Source of the DNA: an uncultured Lachnospiraceae bacterium
Lineage (GTDB): Bacteria; Bacillota; Clostridia; Lachnospirales; Lachnospiraceae
Reading direction: 5' to 3'
Length of the DNA stretch: 42,550 nt
Assembly (NCBI GenBank): GCA_910585715.1
Contig: CAJUEX010000028.1
Location: 1-42,550, forward strand
In this document: positions 1 through 8,094 of the stretch, one piece after another
How positions within the stretch are numbered: the stretch's first letter is position 1
Layout: every line of letters starts with the position of its first letter
Translations under genes and position numbers: made by a program
Notes under the pieces: generated by a model
What the model saw: only the letters and a program-made list of their open reading frames with translations
Databases searched by the model: none
What the model was told of the DNA's origin: nothing

Positions 1-108
1 ATACCTCGCTAAGCGCTGGCGATTTTATAAGGACTCCTTTAGAAATCATGTTCTGTCAAATTTCCATCACGATTCCTGCGGGGGGAGCTGCCGGCTGAAC
101 TGTCCGAA
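1..108. repeat. Right half of a dispersed palindromic repeat, cut by the window edge
   Basis: The first 108 bases align with the right half of the complete palindrome at 38648-38861. Both share TACCTC(G/A)CTAAGCGCTGG, then TTTTATAAGGACTCC, and both end with CTGAACTGTC. The middle portion, about 55-90, has diverged. The left arm would lie outside the window. The copy precedes the promoter region of the foldase gene and encodes nothing recognisable. Confidence 0.7.
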
Positions 109-267
109 AAAAATATGAAAAATGTGTGTCTATGTAAGATTATTAATTACAATTGGAGGGTATCTGTGTTATACTGTTTCTGTTGCACGGCTTTGGAATA
201 TTTTTCAAAGGGCAATTTGCGGCAGGGTATTTATGGATAAGCTGCAATATGAAGGAGGAACAATAAA

Positions 268-1626
268 GTGTCGAAAGAAAAAGAAGTAAAAAAAAAGTCA
301 GAAAAGGTTATGACCAAATATGAAAAGAAGCAGGCGGCAAGGCTTGCCCAGCAGAAGAAGGATGAAAAGGCAGCAAGAATCACAAGACTGGCAGTGCTGT
401 TTGTCTGTATCTGCGTTATAGGGGCCATCGGATTTTCCATAGGAAGCCCTATTATCAGACGCCAAAAGGCAATTAATGATGTTTATGTGAAGGTGGGGAA
501 TTATGATGTTACCAAGGTAGAATATGATTTCTATTACAATACAGTGGTAAATAATTACCTGAATATGTATTCATCCATTCTTCCTTATATGGGTTTTGAT
601 GCATCCAAGGATTTTGCAGAGCAGCAGTATGATGAGAGTAAGAGCTGGAAGGATGCTTTTGATGAAATGACTGTAGAGCAGTTGAAGCAGGTAAAGGCAC
701 TGATTGACGACAGTCAGGCGCAGGGCTTTACTTATGACACTGCAGAGGATTATAAGGAATTTCAGGATAATCTGACAACAGCAGCATCTGAAGCAGAAAC
801 AAACATCAAGGAATATTATAAGAAAAATTACGGGGAATATGCAACAGAAGAACGGATTGCTCCTTTTGAAAAAGAGACATTGTTAGCAGCGGCTTACTTT
901 AAGGAACTGCTGGAAAAGAATAAACCTTCTGATGAGGAGGTTGCCTCATATTATGAAGAGAATAAAGCTGATTATGATGTTGTGGATTATAGAAGCTTTG
1001 CCTTTTCCGCAACCATAGGAGAAGATGCCGGCGATGAAGAAAAGGCGGCTGCCATGGAGGTAGTGAAGGCAAGTGCGGAAGATATGCGCACAAGAAGAGA
1101 GGCAGGAGAGGATTTTGAAGCTCTTTGTGTCCAGTATGCAACTGAGGACAATAAGGCGGCCTATGAGAGTGAAGAAACAGAGCAAAGCCTTACAACCAAT
1201 GCAAGAAAGTCCTCCGTTTCATCTGCTTATTCCGACTGGCTTTTTGAAGCAGAAAGAAAAGAAGGAGATTTAATGGTTGTTTCCGATGAAGCAAATAATC
1301 AGTACCACGTGGTAGAATTTGTTTCCAGAAGCAAGGATGAAACGGCTGATACTTCCATATCCGACACATTGGCTCAGCAGAGGGCAGGGGAGTATATAGA
1401 TAATCTTGCCGGAACCTATGATATAACAGATGTTGCGGGTGAACTGAAATATCTGGCAATACCTGAGCAGACAGTCAGTGACAATCAGACAGAAAGCACG
1501 GAAGAGACAGAGGGTGCAGAAGATACGGAAAATGCAGAGGGTGCAGAGGATACAGAAGGCACGGAAAATGCCGGTTCTGACGGGCAGGCTGAGGAAGCAG
1601 GCGGTGAAGTTCAGGAAGAGCAGTAA
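268..1626 (+). CDS. Membrane-anchored SurA/PrsA-like foldase (degenerate parvulin domain)
   Basis: The 452-residue protein starts at a GTG preceded by GAAGGAGG at 251-258. A highly basic N-terminus (1-40) is followed by one membrane segment (about 41-58), so the bulk lies outside the cell. Residues about 70-240 resemble the helical chaperone part of SurA/PrsA foldases. Residues about 230-350 have a parvulin-like pattern: an A-rich helix, a GEDFEALCVQYA segment, a W/F...RKEGD segment and a Y-VV-F strand. The sequence is too diverged to assert isomerase activity. The C-terminal ~50 residues are a Glu/Thr/Gly/Ala low-complexity tail. The expected role is folding of secreted proteins at the membrane surface, which is inference from family resemblance. 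It is monocistronic, with a perfect terminator directly downstream. Confidence 0.6.
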   Translation: MSKEKEVKKKSEKVMTKYEKKQAARLAQQKKDEKAARITRLAVLFVCICVIGAIGFSIGSPIIRRQKAINDVYVKVGNYDVTKVEYDFYYNTVVNNYLNMYSSILPYMGFDASKDFAEQQYDESKSWKDAFDEMTVEQLKQVKALIDDSQAQGFTYDTAEDYKEFQDNLTTAASEAETNIKEYYKKNYGEYATEERIAPFEKETLLAAAYFKELLEKNKPSDEEVASYYEENKADYDVVDYRSFAFSATIGEDAGDEEKAAAMEVVKASAEDMRTRREAGEDFEALCVQYATEDNKAAYESEETEQSLTTNARKSSVSSAYSDWLFEAERKEGDLMVVSDEANNQYHVVEFVSRSKDETADTSISDTLAQQRAGEYIDNLAGTYDITDVAGELKYLAIPEQTVSDNQTESTEETEGAEDTENAEGAEDTEGTENAGSDGQAEEAGGEVQEEQ

Positions 1627-1654
1627 TAAAATAGTAATAAGCAGTTAGTAATAA

Positions 1655-1701
1655 GCAGTAAATCGGATGAAAGGATTATTTGTCCGATTTACTGCTTTTT
1701 T
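1655..1701 (+). terminator. Rho-independent terminator after the foldase gene
   Basis: A perfect 13-bp stem (GCAGTAAATCGGA at 1655-1667 with TCCGATTTACTGC at 1683-1695) is followed by a run of seven T. Confidence 0.9.
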
Positions 1702-1790
1702 ATGCAGGTAAGATATTTTTACAAAAGAACTCTTTTTTGTTAAAAAATATGGCAAAAACCAAGAAAAATTTTGTAAATTAAAAGATTTCA

Positions 1791-1819
1791 TTGAATTTAA
1801 ACAAGATAATTCGTATAAT
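1791..1819 (+). promoter_or_regulatory. Sigma-A promoter of the first sigma/anti-sigma operon
   Basis: TTGAAT (1791-1796), a 17-bp spacer and a perfect TATAAT (1814-1819). Transcription would begin near 1826, just before the hairpin at 1834-1877. Confidence 0.65.
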
Positions 1820-1833
1820 GAAAATCAAATGAA

Positions 1834-1877
1834 TAACTGCAAAACAACCGGAGCCACCGGTACAGGTTTTGCAGTTA
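1834..1877 (+). promoter_or_regulatory. Leader hairpin upstream of the first sigma gene
   Basis: A perfect 12-bp stem (TAACTGCAAAAC at 1834-1845, GTTTTGCAGTTA at 1866-1877) encloses a smaller ACCGG/CCGGT stem. It lies between the promoter and the sigma start codon. There is no real T-run, so it may be an attenuator, an RNA-stability element or a protein site rather than a full terminator. Confidence 0.5.
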
Positions 1878-1910
1878 TTCTATTCCACTTAAGGACGGAC
1901 GGGGAAGGAA

Positions 1911-2405
1911 ATGAAGGAAAAGGGTTTTCACCGAACACCTGAAGAGGTGGTGGAAATATATGGGGATACAGTTTATAAAATAGCCTTATCCCAGATGAAA
2001 AATAAAGAAGACGCGGAAGATATCTTTCAGGAAGTTTTTTTAAGCTACATGAATTGCAAAAAAGACTTTCTTTCCAAAGAACATGAAAAAGCATATATCA
2101 TCCGAATGACGGTAAACTACTGTAAAAAGCATTTTAGAAGCGCATGGTTCCGCCACCGGGCAGAATTTACGGAAATTACCGGAATGGTCAGCAGAAATGA
2201 GGAAGAAGAGGACTTGTATGAATCCGTATTAGAGCTTCCGGCTAAATATAAGCTGGTCATTCATTTGTTTTATTATGAGGAATTGTCTGTTTCCCAAATC
2301 AGTCAGGCTCTTCATATAAAGGAAAGTACGGTAAAATCCCAGCTTATGAGAGGAAGGAATATGTTAAAACAGATTTATTTAGGAGGTGCGGAAGGTGCAA
2401 AATGA
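1911..2405 (+). CDS. ECF-type RNA polymerase sigma factor
   Basis: The 164-residue protein has the two sigma-70 domains of small ECF factors. Region 2 (about 12-75) contains the EDAEDIFQEVFLSY stretch that binds core polymerase and the -10 element. Region 4 (about 105-155) carries the helix-turn-helix LSVSQISQALHIKESTVKSQ. The start follows a purine-rich GGGGAAGGAA. The downstream membrane protein overlaps its end, which is the usual arrangement of an ECF factor and its anti-sigma factor. The target regulon is not visible. The transglutaminase lipoprotein just downstream is one candidate, by inference. Confidence 0.85.
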   Translation: MKEKGFHRTPEEVVEIYGDTVYKIALSQMKNKEDAEDIFQEVFLSYMNCKKDFLSKEHEKAYIIRMTVNYCKKHFRSAWFRHRAEFTEITGMVSRNEEEEDLYESVLELPAKYKLVIHLFYYEELSVSQISQALHIKESTVKSQLMRGRNMLKQIYLGGAEGAK

Positions 2406-3153
2406 TTTTTTGAATCAATATAAAAATGTGAATGAAAAAATTACGGTTCCGGACCGGTTAAAAGAGGATACAATACGGCTTATGAAAATGAAAGAAAACA
2501 AGCCGGCGAAAAAGTACGGGACTTATGTATTTGCTGCTGCAGTAGCTGCAGTCATTGCAGTGTATGGCATTGTTTCATTGCAGGTTCGCCAGGGAGCAAG
2601 AAAGGATATTACAATCTGCGATGCTCTGGATGAAAATTCAGTAAAAGAGCAGATTGAGCTTTCTAATGGAAGCCTTGAGTTTAAAAAGCTTGCAGGAGAA
2701 TTTTCAAGTCCCGGCCTGAATCTGGGAGTAATGGACGGTCAGAAGGTGCTGGTAAATGAAACAGATTATTTTGCCTACCTTGGAAAAAATCCATTGCCCT
2801 CCTACATTCCGGAAGGGATGACAAAGCAGGAGACAGAAGGGCAGATGCTGACCCGGAAAGAAGACGGAAGCTACCTGGAGGATTTGTTTTCCATAAGATA
2901 TGAGGGAAGCAATGATAGCTTTCTGGAAATCCTGTTATCGGCAGACAGCATACCGGAAGAAGAGTTATCAGAGGATTTGACCGGCAGCTTCGTCAATGAT
3001 ATAGAGATAAAAACCGCATATTATGGAGCCGAATCAGAGCAGACAGTTTTTCTTGCCTATTTCCGGTCAGAAGGAGTGGGCTACCGTGTAAAAAGCCGGG
3101 GTATCAGCCAGGAGGAATTCGTGTTGACTCTGCTGTCTGTTATAAATGAATAA
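2395..3153 (+). CDS. Single-pass membrane partner of the sigma factor (putative anti-sigma factor)
   Basis: I chose the GTG at 2395 because AGGAGG at 2381-2386 sits 8 nt upstream. The GTG at 2386 would have no usable spacing. The product is 252 residues: a short cytoplasmic part (1-41), one membrane helix (about 42-62) and an extracytoplasmic domain of about 190 residues with many acidic residues. It overlaps the sigma gene by 11 nt, so translation is probably coupled. The architecture matches anti-sigma/sensor proteins paired with ECF factors in Clostridia, and the outer domain resembles DUF4367-like sensor regions only loosely. Function is inferred from position and topology. Confidence 0.6.
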   Translation: MQNDFLNQYKNVNEKITVPDRLKEDTIRLMKMKENKPAKKYGTYVFAAAVAAVIAVYGIVSLQVRQGARKDITICDALDENSVKEQIELSNGSLEFKKLAGEFSSPGLNLGVMDGQKVLVNETDYFAYLGKNPLPSYIPEGMTKQETEGQMLTRKEDGSYLEDLFSIRYEGSNDSFLEILLSADSIPEEELSEDLTGSFVNDIEIKTAYYGAESEQTVFLAYFRSEGVGYRVKSRGISQEEFVLTLLSVINE

Positions 3154-3285
3154 AAATTTTTTTCCCGTGCAACCTTTTGGCAGCTTGCGGGATATTATTG
3201 TTAGAATGCAGAATCCGGTATGAGGAATTTTGTGTCGGAGATGTAGATAAAATGCAGATTGTCAAAACAGACAGAAGGAGGAACT

Positions 3286-5973
3286 ATGAAAAAGATGAAA
3301 AGAATCATTAGTATGCTCGTGATACTGACCCTTTTAGCAGGAAGCATTGCCGGCTGCGGCAAAAAAGAAACTGCTGCTGACAACGGAGAAGCAACCGGGC
3401 AGGAAACAGATGGGGGAGAAGAGCCGGCAAAGGGCAATTCTGACAATGAACTGTCCAACAGCTTAAAACAGAAATATGCCGGAACGGAAAGCGATAAATA
3501 TGAATATGCCAATCCGGTATATAACGTGGAAAGGGACCATGCCTTCGTATTTGAAAACGTAGGAACCCGTTATCAGGAGGATGAAACCTGCTATGAGGAT
3601 ATCAGTGTTTACATAGACAGTAATTTTATAAATCCTATTGTACCGGAAATGGAATATGATGCAGATAAGCAGACGCTTACTATCAGTCCTTCTGACCCGG
3701 CATTGAAATATATGGATGAGGAAAGTGCCGGAAGTGCAAAGGACTGGGGAAATGCACCAAAATACTGGATTGTACAGCATAATGATTTTGCAACGGGCGA
3801 GCCTCTTAAAAAGCCGATTGTTACACTTTTTACTGTAAAGGCAGAGCTGGCAGCTCCTACGGTAACCTTTGACACGGATGAACGTGGCTATGCAAGATTA
3901 TCATGGAAGCCTGTTTCCGGAGCAAGCGGTTATAAGATTTATGAAATGTCAGAAAGCGCAGAATATGGCATTAGTCTGGAATCACCTTATCTGATTGGAG
4001 AAACTGCAGATACCTCTTTTACCAAATTTCCGAATGTGGAAGAAGAAACTGCAGATACCGCTTTAGAAGAAGAAACCGGAATTGTATTAGGGAAAGCTAC
4101 TCAGAATATGGACTTTTATAATTCGGGAGTGGAAGATGAAGAAGCAGGATTCAGTCCTGTTTATTGTGTAGTGGCTGTAAATGGAGAAAAAAAATCCAAT
4201 GTAAGCAACCTGATTTATCAAAAAGATGTCAGCAACCGTCTGGTTGCAATGCTGGTTTATGATTATGATAATACAGAAGAAAAGGAAGAGGATTATGAAA
4301 TAGTCAAAGAAAAGGTTTCACAGCTTCCATCTGTACAACTGGTGGAAATGGCAGACACCTCCATTGTGCCAATGCCTATTGATTATGCCAATGCAACATG
4401 GAAAGAAAATCAGTTAGGCATGGCTACAGGAGAAGGAAACCTTAGTATTGTAATTCAGGCAGGCATTCAGGGAACAGACTTTAAAATCAATATGTATGCT
4501 ACGGAAGCAACAAAAAGCACAATTGACAGTGACCTTGCCGCCCTTGCCCAGAAGCAGAAAGCCATTAGCGGCAAAAGTGCAGATGTAAAGCCTAAAAATG
4601 ATATCGATTATGTACCGTCTGCAGATGGCTCTTCAGGAAATGATGCGGAAGAACAGGAGCAGAAGCCTCAGGATACATCGGATGCGGGAGATGATGAAAT
4701 AGACGAAGCCGGGGAAGAGTTTGCGGATGCTGAAGAAATCGATGAAACAGAAGAAAAGCCTGCAGGAGATGATGGAATCGACGAAACGGAAGAAGAACTT
4801 GCAGAGAGTGATGGAATCGACGAAACGGAAGAAGAACTTGCGGAAGATGATAGAATCGATGCGACAGAAGAAGAGCTTGCGGAAGATGATGTAATTGACG
4901 AGGCAGAAGAAGAGCTTGCAGAAGGAAATGGAACTGATGACGAGGCAGAAGAGCCGGATGCAGAAGAACCGGCAACAACAGAATTGACCGGAGATGAATT
5001 AAATAATATAGAAGTAACTGCCACAAGCGCATTAAGTGAATATATTGCCACCTATATGCTCTGCCATGAGGAGGCAATTGACTTATCCATGTTTCCGGAG
5101 GCCGGCGACAGCGATTATCTGGTAAATGCCCTGATGGAAGCTTACAACCAGAATCCGTTAATCGGTTCTCTGAACAGATATGCCTTTGATTATAGTACCT
5201 CCATTTTGCTTCTGGATTATGAGTATTCCAAAGAAGAGCAGCAGGCTATGCAGGAAGCGGTGTTAGCAGAGGCTGACAAGGTGATTGGGGAAATCATTAC
5301 CGATGGCATGAACGATGTGGAAAAGGAGTTTGCCATTAATAACTATTTATGCTCCACTGCAGAATACGACTATGATGCGCTGGATAATGCAGAAGAAAAT
5401 GGTTTTCAGACAGTAGACCATGATTTTGCCCATTCCTTCACTCCTTACGGGGTTCTTCTCAATAAGGTGGGCGTATGCGCTTCCTATGCGGGGGCATTTA
5501 AGGTATTGGCTGATAAAGCGGATTTAGACTGTTATGTGGTAAGCGGCTATTTAAACGGAAACCTTCCCCACGCATGGAACAGAGTAGAGATTGACGGACA
5601 ATGGATTACCGTGGATTCTACCAATAATGATAATGAGAAATATGCAAACGCATTATTGAACATACCGGATTATATGTCTTCCGGCTTTTTGGTAGAGGAT
5701 AACACCTACTTATTATCTGATGCTCTGGCACAAATGGAGTCAGATCAGGAAGAAAGCGAATTTTACCGGGTGGAAAACAGGTATTACAGCTATGATGAAT
5801 TAGGCTCCCAGCTGGAGATGCTTTTGGAAAAAGGGGAAACCTTTACTATCCGTACCGACTATACCATTACCGAGGAGGAACTAAGAGAAGTATTACAGGA
5901 AGCCCTTATGAATGCACAGGTACCGGAGGTAAACTTTTATATGTTCTTAGGCGTCTTAACCGTAGAAATGTAA
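3286..5973 (+). CDS. Transglutaminase-fold lipoprotein with acidic tandem repeats
   Basis: The start at 3286 follows GAAGGAGG (3274-3281) and gives 895 residues. The N-terminus is a lipoprotein signal peptide ending in a lipobox (IAGC). Residues about 185-320 resemble a fibronectin type III-like module (SWKPVSGASGYKIYE). Residues about 460-565 are very acidic and contain five 13-residue repeats of the type DGIDETEEELAES. The C-terminal part carries a transglutaminase-like core with a visible triad: Cys731 in VGVCASYAG, His762 in PHAW, Asp777 in VDST. Such domains act as cysteine peptidases or cross-linking enzymes at the cell surface, and the substrate here is unknown. It lies downstream of the sigma/anti-sigma pair with a 130-nt gap. 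Confidence 0.75.
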   Translation: MKKMKRIISMLVILTLLAGSIAGCGKKETAADNGEATGQETDGGEEPAKGNSDNELSNSLKQKYAGTESDKYEYANPVYNVERDHAFVFENVGTRYQEDETCYEDISVYIDSNFINPIVPEMEYDADKQTLTISPSDPALKYMDEESAGSAKDWGNAPKYWIVQHNDFATGEPLKKPIVTLFTVKAELAAPTVTFDTDERGYARLSWKPVSGASGYKIYEMSESAEYGISLESPYLIGETADTSFTKFPNVEEETADTALEEETGIVLGKATQNMDFYNSGVEDEEAGFSPVYCVVAVNGEKKSNVSNLIYQKDVSNRLVAMLVYDYDNTEEKEEDYEIVKEKVSQLPSVQLVEMADTSIVPMPIDYANATWKENQLGMATGEGNLSIVIQAGIQGTDFKINMYATEATKSTIDSDLAALAQKQKAISGKSADVKPKNDIDYVPSADGSSGNDAEEQEQKPQDTSDAGDDEIDEAGEEFADAEEIDETEEKPAGDDGIDETEEELAESDGIDETEEELAEDDRIDATEEELAEDDVIDEAEEELAEGNGTDDEAEEPDAEEPATTELTGDELNNIEVTATSALSEYIATYMLCHEEAIDLSMFPEAGDSDYLVNALMEAYNQNPLIGSLNRYAFDYSTSILLLDYEYSKEEQQAMQEAVLAEADKVIGEIITDGMNDVEKEFAINNYLCSTAEYDYDALDNAEENGFQTVDHDFAHSFTPYGVLLNKVGVCASYAGAFKVLADKADLDCYVVSGYLNGNLPHAWNRVEIDGQWITVDSTNNDNEKYANALLNIPDYMSSGFLVEDNTYLLSDALAQMESDQEESEFYRVENRYYSYDELGSQLEMLLEKGETFTIRTDYTITEEELREVLQEALMNAQVPEVNFYMFLGVLTVEM
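4732..4926 (+). repeat. In-frame 39-bp tandem repeat (five units)
   Basis: Units begin at 4732, 4771, 4810, 4849 and 4888, each encoding a 13-residue acidic block (consensus D-x-I-D-E-T-E-E-E-L-A-E-x). The length is a multiple of three, so copy-number changes would keep the lipoprotein frame open. Confidence 0.85.
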
Positions 5974-6001
5974 GACAATTTCATAAAAATTATGCTATAA
6001 T
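5972..6001 (+). promoter_or_regulatory. Possible promoter of the Bce-type two-component genes
   Basis: Perfect TATAAT at 5996-6001 with a weak -35 (AAGACA at 5972-5977, 18-bp spacer). It directly follows the lipoprotein stop codon. Confidence 0.4.
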
Positions 6002-6056
6002 GATTCAAGGAATCTGGAGATAATTCAGAAATAAAATGAAATCCAAAGAGGTCATT

Positions 6057-6731
6057 ATGGAAGGGTATAAAATTTTCATTATTGAAGATGACGAAATCAT
6101 TGCAGGCTCCGTAAAAAAGCATTTGGAAAAATGGGGCTATGAAGTCAGATGTGCTGAAAATTTTAAAGAGGTTATATCAGAAGTATTAAGCTATGAACCG
6201 CAGCTGATACTTTTAGATATATCCCTGCCTTTCTATAATGGCTTCTTTTTATGCAATGAGCTTAGAAAGCATACAAAGGCGCCCATTGTCTTTATCTCCT
6301 CTGCAGATGACAATATGAACATTGTCATGGCAATGGATATGGGTGGGGATGATTTTGTGGCGAAGCCCTTTGATTTGACAGTGCTTACTGCCAAAATAAA
6401 TGCCATGATAAGAAGAAGCTATTCCTATAAAGGGAATATTAATCTGTTAGAGGCAAAGGGAGTGAGGCTGAATCTGTCCAGTGCGGTAGTTTCTTTTTCG
6501 GATAAACAGCAGGAGCTTACCAAAAATGAATTTAAGATTTTGCAGCTTCTTATGGAAAATCCGGGAAAAATCATCGGCAGGGACACTATAATGACCCATT
6601 TATGGGAAAGCGACAGCTTTATTGATGACAATACCCTGACAGTAAATGTTACCAGAATCCGAAAGAAGCTGTCCGGTATAGGAGCGGAGGATTTTATTAA
6701 AACCAAGAAGGGAATTGGTTATTACATATGA
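6057..6731 (+). CDS. OmpR-family response regulator of a Bce-type module
   Basis: I prefer the ATG at 6057 because AAAGAGG lies 5 nt upstream. The in-frame ATG at 6036 lacks a ribosome site. The product has 224 residues. The receiver domain shows the acidic pocket (E10, D11, D12), phospho-acceptor Asp54 in LLDISLP and Lys103 in KPF. The C-terminal winged helix (about 130-224) contains LTKNEFKILQLLMENPGKII and the NTLTVNVTRIRKKL recognition helix. The histidine kinase overlaps its stop by 4 nt. By analogy to BceR it should activate the downstream ABC transporter genes when the kinase-transporter complex senses a cell-wall-active peptide. Confidence 0.9.
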   Translation: MEGYKIFIIEDDEIIAGSVKKHLEKWGYEVRCAENFKEVISEVLSYEPQLILLDISLPFYNGFFLCNELRKHTKAPIVFISSADDNMNIVMAMDMGGDDFVAKPFDLTVLTAKINAMIRRSYSYKGNINLLEAKGVRLNLSSAVVSFSDKQQELTKNEFKILQLLMENPGKIIGRDTIMTHLWESDSFIDDNTLTVNVTRIRKKLSGIGAEDFIKTKKGIGYYI

Positions 6732-7762
6732 AAGGAACAGAAAAAAAAGAAACAGGAATAAAAGAAACAGGAATAAAAGAAATATGGCGGCTGTTAAAAA
6801 AATACAGGAAAGAGCAGAGGGGAAACTACATATTGTTTGCCTTATCTGCCGGTATATTTGCCGTTATCTTTATGCTTTATGACATTTCCGTAAAAGTGGT
6901 CTGGTATCCCTTTCTTATATGTATCATACTATGGATTTTTGCGGACATTGGCAGGTTTTATGGATATCAAAAGGCTCATGGAGCGCGGATGGATTTGGCA
7001 AATCATATTGAAGTGACTTTAGAGCATTTAACCAGCCCTTCCACACTTATAGAAGAAGATTATCAAAGACTTTTGCGGATTATGGCGGCAGACCATGAAA
7101 AAAGGTCTATGGAGTGGGAAGAGAAGCAAAAGAATCTAAAGGAATACTTTACCCTTTGGTCTCATCAGATGAAGACCCCTATTACCTCCTTAGAGCTTTT
7201 GCTGCAGCAGGAGGAACCGGAAAAAAGCCAGTTAAAGGAGTCCCTGTTTGAAATCGAAAATTATGTGGACATGACCCTGCAGTACATTCGGTTTGACAGC
7301 CTGAACCGGGATTTAAGAATTGAAAACTATCCTCTTTATCCCATTGTAAAGCAGGCAGTGAAATATTATTCCAAAATATTTATTGCAAGAGGCATTTCAT
7401 TAAATATGGAAGAATTTCAGGAAAGTGCTTTTACAGACGAAAAGTGGCTTTTATTTGTAATAAAGCAGATTTTGTCCAATGCACTGAAATATACCAGGCA
7501 GGGAAGCATTTCCATTTATATGGAAAATGAATGTGTGCTGGTAATAAAGGATACGGGAATCGGCATTTTACAGGAGGATATTCCACGGCTTTTTGAAAGA
7601 GGCTTTACCGGGTACAACGGCAGGATGCAGAAAAAGGCAACGGGACTGGGACTGTACTTGTCAAAGCAGGTGTTAACCAAGCTGAACCATGGCATTGAGG
7701 TTGTTTCTGAGCCGGGAGAGGGGACGGCGGTGAAGATTAGTTTTCCTCCTGCTGTTTTTTAA
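6728..7762 (+). CDS. BceS-like intramembrane-sensing histidine kinase
   Basis: The 344-residue protein has two close membrane helices (about 34-51 and 57-74) with almost no extracellular loop. This is the hallmark of intramembrane-sensing kinases that read the state of a Bce transporter. The H-box is FTLWSHQMKTPI with His146, and the family pattern W-x-H-Q-x-K-T-P is intact. N, G1 (DTGIGI) and G2 (GLGLYLSK) ATPase boxes follow. The first 18 codons contain a perfect 15-bp tandem duplication (KETGI KETGI). The stop codon TAA is the first part of a 20-bp repeat that recurs 2.2 kb downstream. The partner transporter is displaced by an insert. Confidence 0.9.
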   Translation: MKGTEKKETGIKETGIKEIWRLLKKYRKEQRGNYILFALSAGIFAVIFMLYDISVKVVWYPFLICIILWIFADIGRFYGYQKAHGARMDLANHIEVTLEHLTSPSTLIEEDYQRLLRIMAADHEKRSMEWEEKQKNLKEYFTLWSHQMKTPITSLELLLQQEEPEKSQLKESLFEIENYVDMTLQYIRFDSLNRDLRIENYPLYPIVKQAVKYYSKIFIARGISLNMEEFQESAFTDEKWLLFVIKQILSNALKYTRQGSISIYMENECVLVIKDTGIGILQEDIPRLFERGFTGYNGRMQKKATGLGLYLSKQVLTKLNHGIEVVSEPGEGTAVKISFPPAVF

Positions 7763-7779
7763 CCTTACAAAACCGTAAG
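7760..7779. repeat. 20-bp direct repeat, left copy (operator-like palindrome)
   Basis: TAACCTTACAAAACCGTAAG. It contains the inverted repeat CTTAC-N6-GTAAG and starts with the stop codon of the kinase. An identical copy is at 9943-9962. The two copies bound the insert that separates kinase and transporter genes. The palindrome looks like a response-regulator operator, which is inference. Confidence 0.8.
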
Positions 7780-8094
7780 TGGTTGGAGGGAGAGGAAAAG
7801 ACGGAAAATAATGCAACTGATATATGCAAGGTACAATAAGTATCAAAATAGTATTGATATTACGACATATAATGCTATTTGCTACGGATTGACTGCAATA
7901 GAGCAGGACATGGGTGGATAGGAGGATAGTTTGGTAATGATTTTATAAGAACCTTCGCAGGTTATGATTTGGACTTGCGGGGGTTCTTATAACAAAATTT
8001 AAGTTATAGTGGATAATTTTGGTAAGGATTGTTATAATAAAATAAATATGTATGTTGATTTTACAAATAGTGTGTAGACTCAGAGGTTGTTTGT
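7763..8094. other. Left end of the insert: hairpin and promoter, no gene
   Basis: This 332-bp stretch has no credible ORF. It contains the operator-like repeat, an AT-rich segment, a 50-bp hairpin (perfect 11-bp stem TTATAAGAACC/GGTTCTTATAA at 7943-7953 and 7982-7992) and the promoter of the nuclease gene. The hairpin may be a terminator or an element end. Confidence 0.6.
8010..8038 (+). promoter_or_regulatory. Promoter of the DUF1016 nuclease gene
   Basis: TGGATA (8010-8015), a 17-bp spacer and perfect TATAAT (8033-8038), about 55 bp before the start codon. It suggests the inserted gene is expressed independently of the Bce operon. Confidence 0.5.

Noticed and set aside
4592..5077. Long minus-strand frames opposite the acidic repeat of the lipoprotein
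   Set aside because: They are low-complexity mirrors of the Glu/Asp repeat codons. The plus-strand gene with signal peptide and catalytic triad explains the region.
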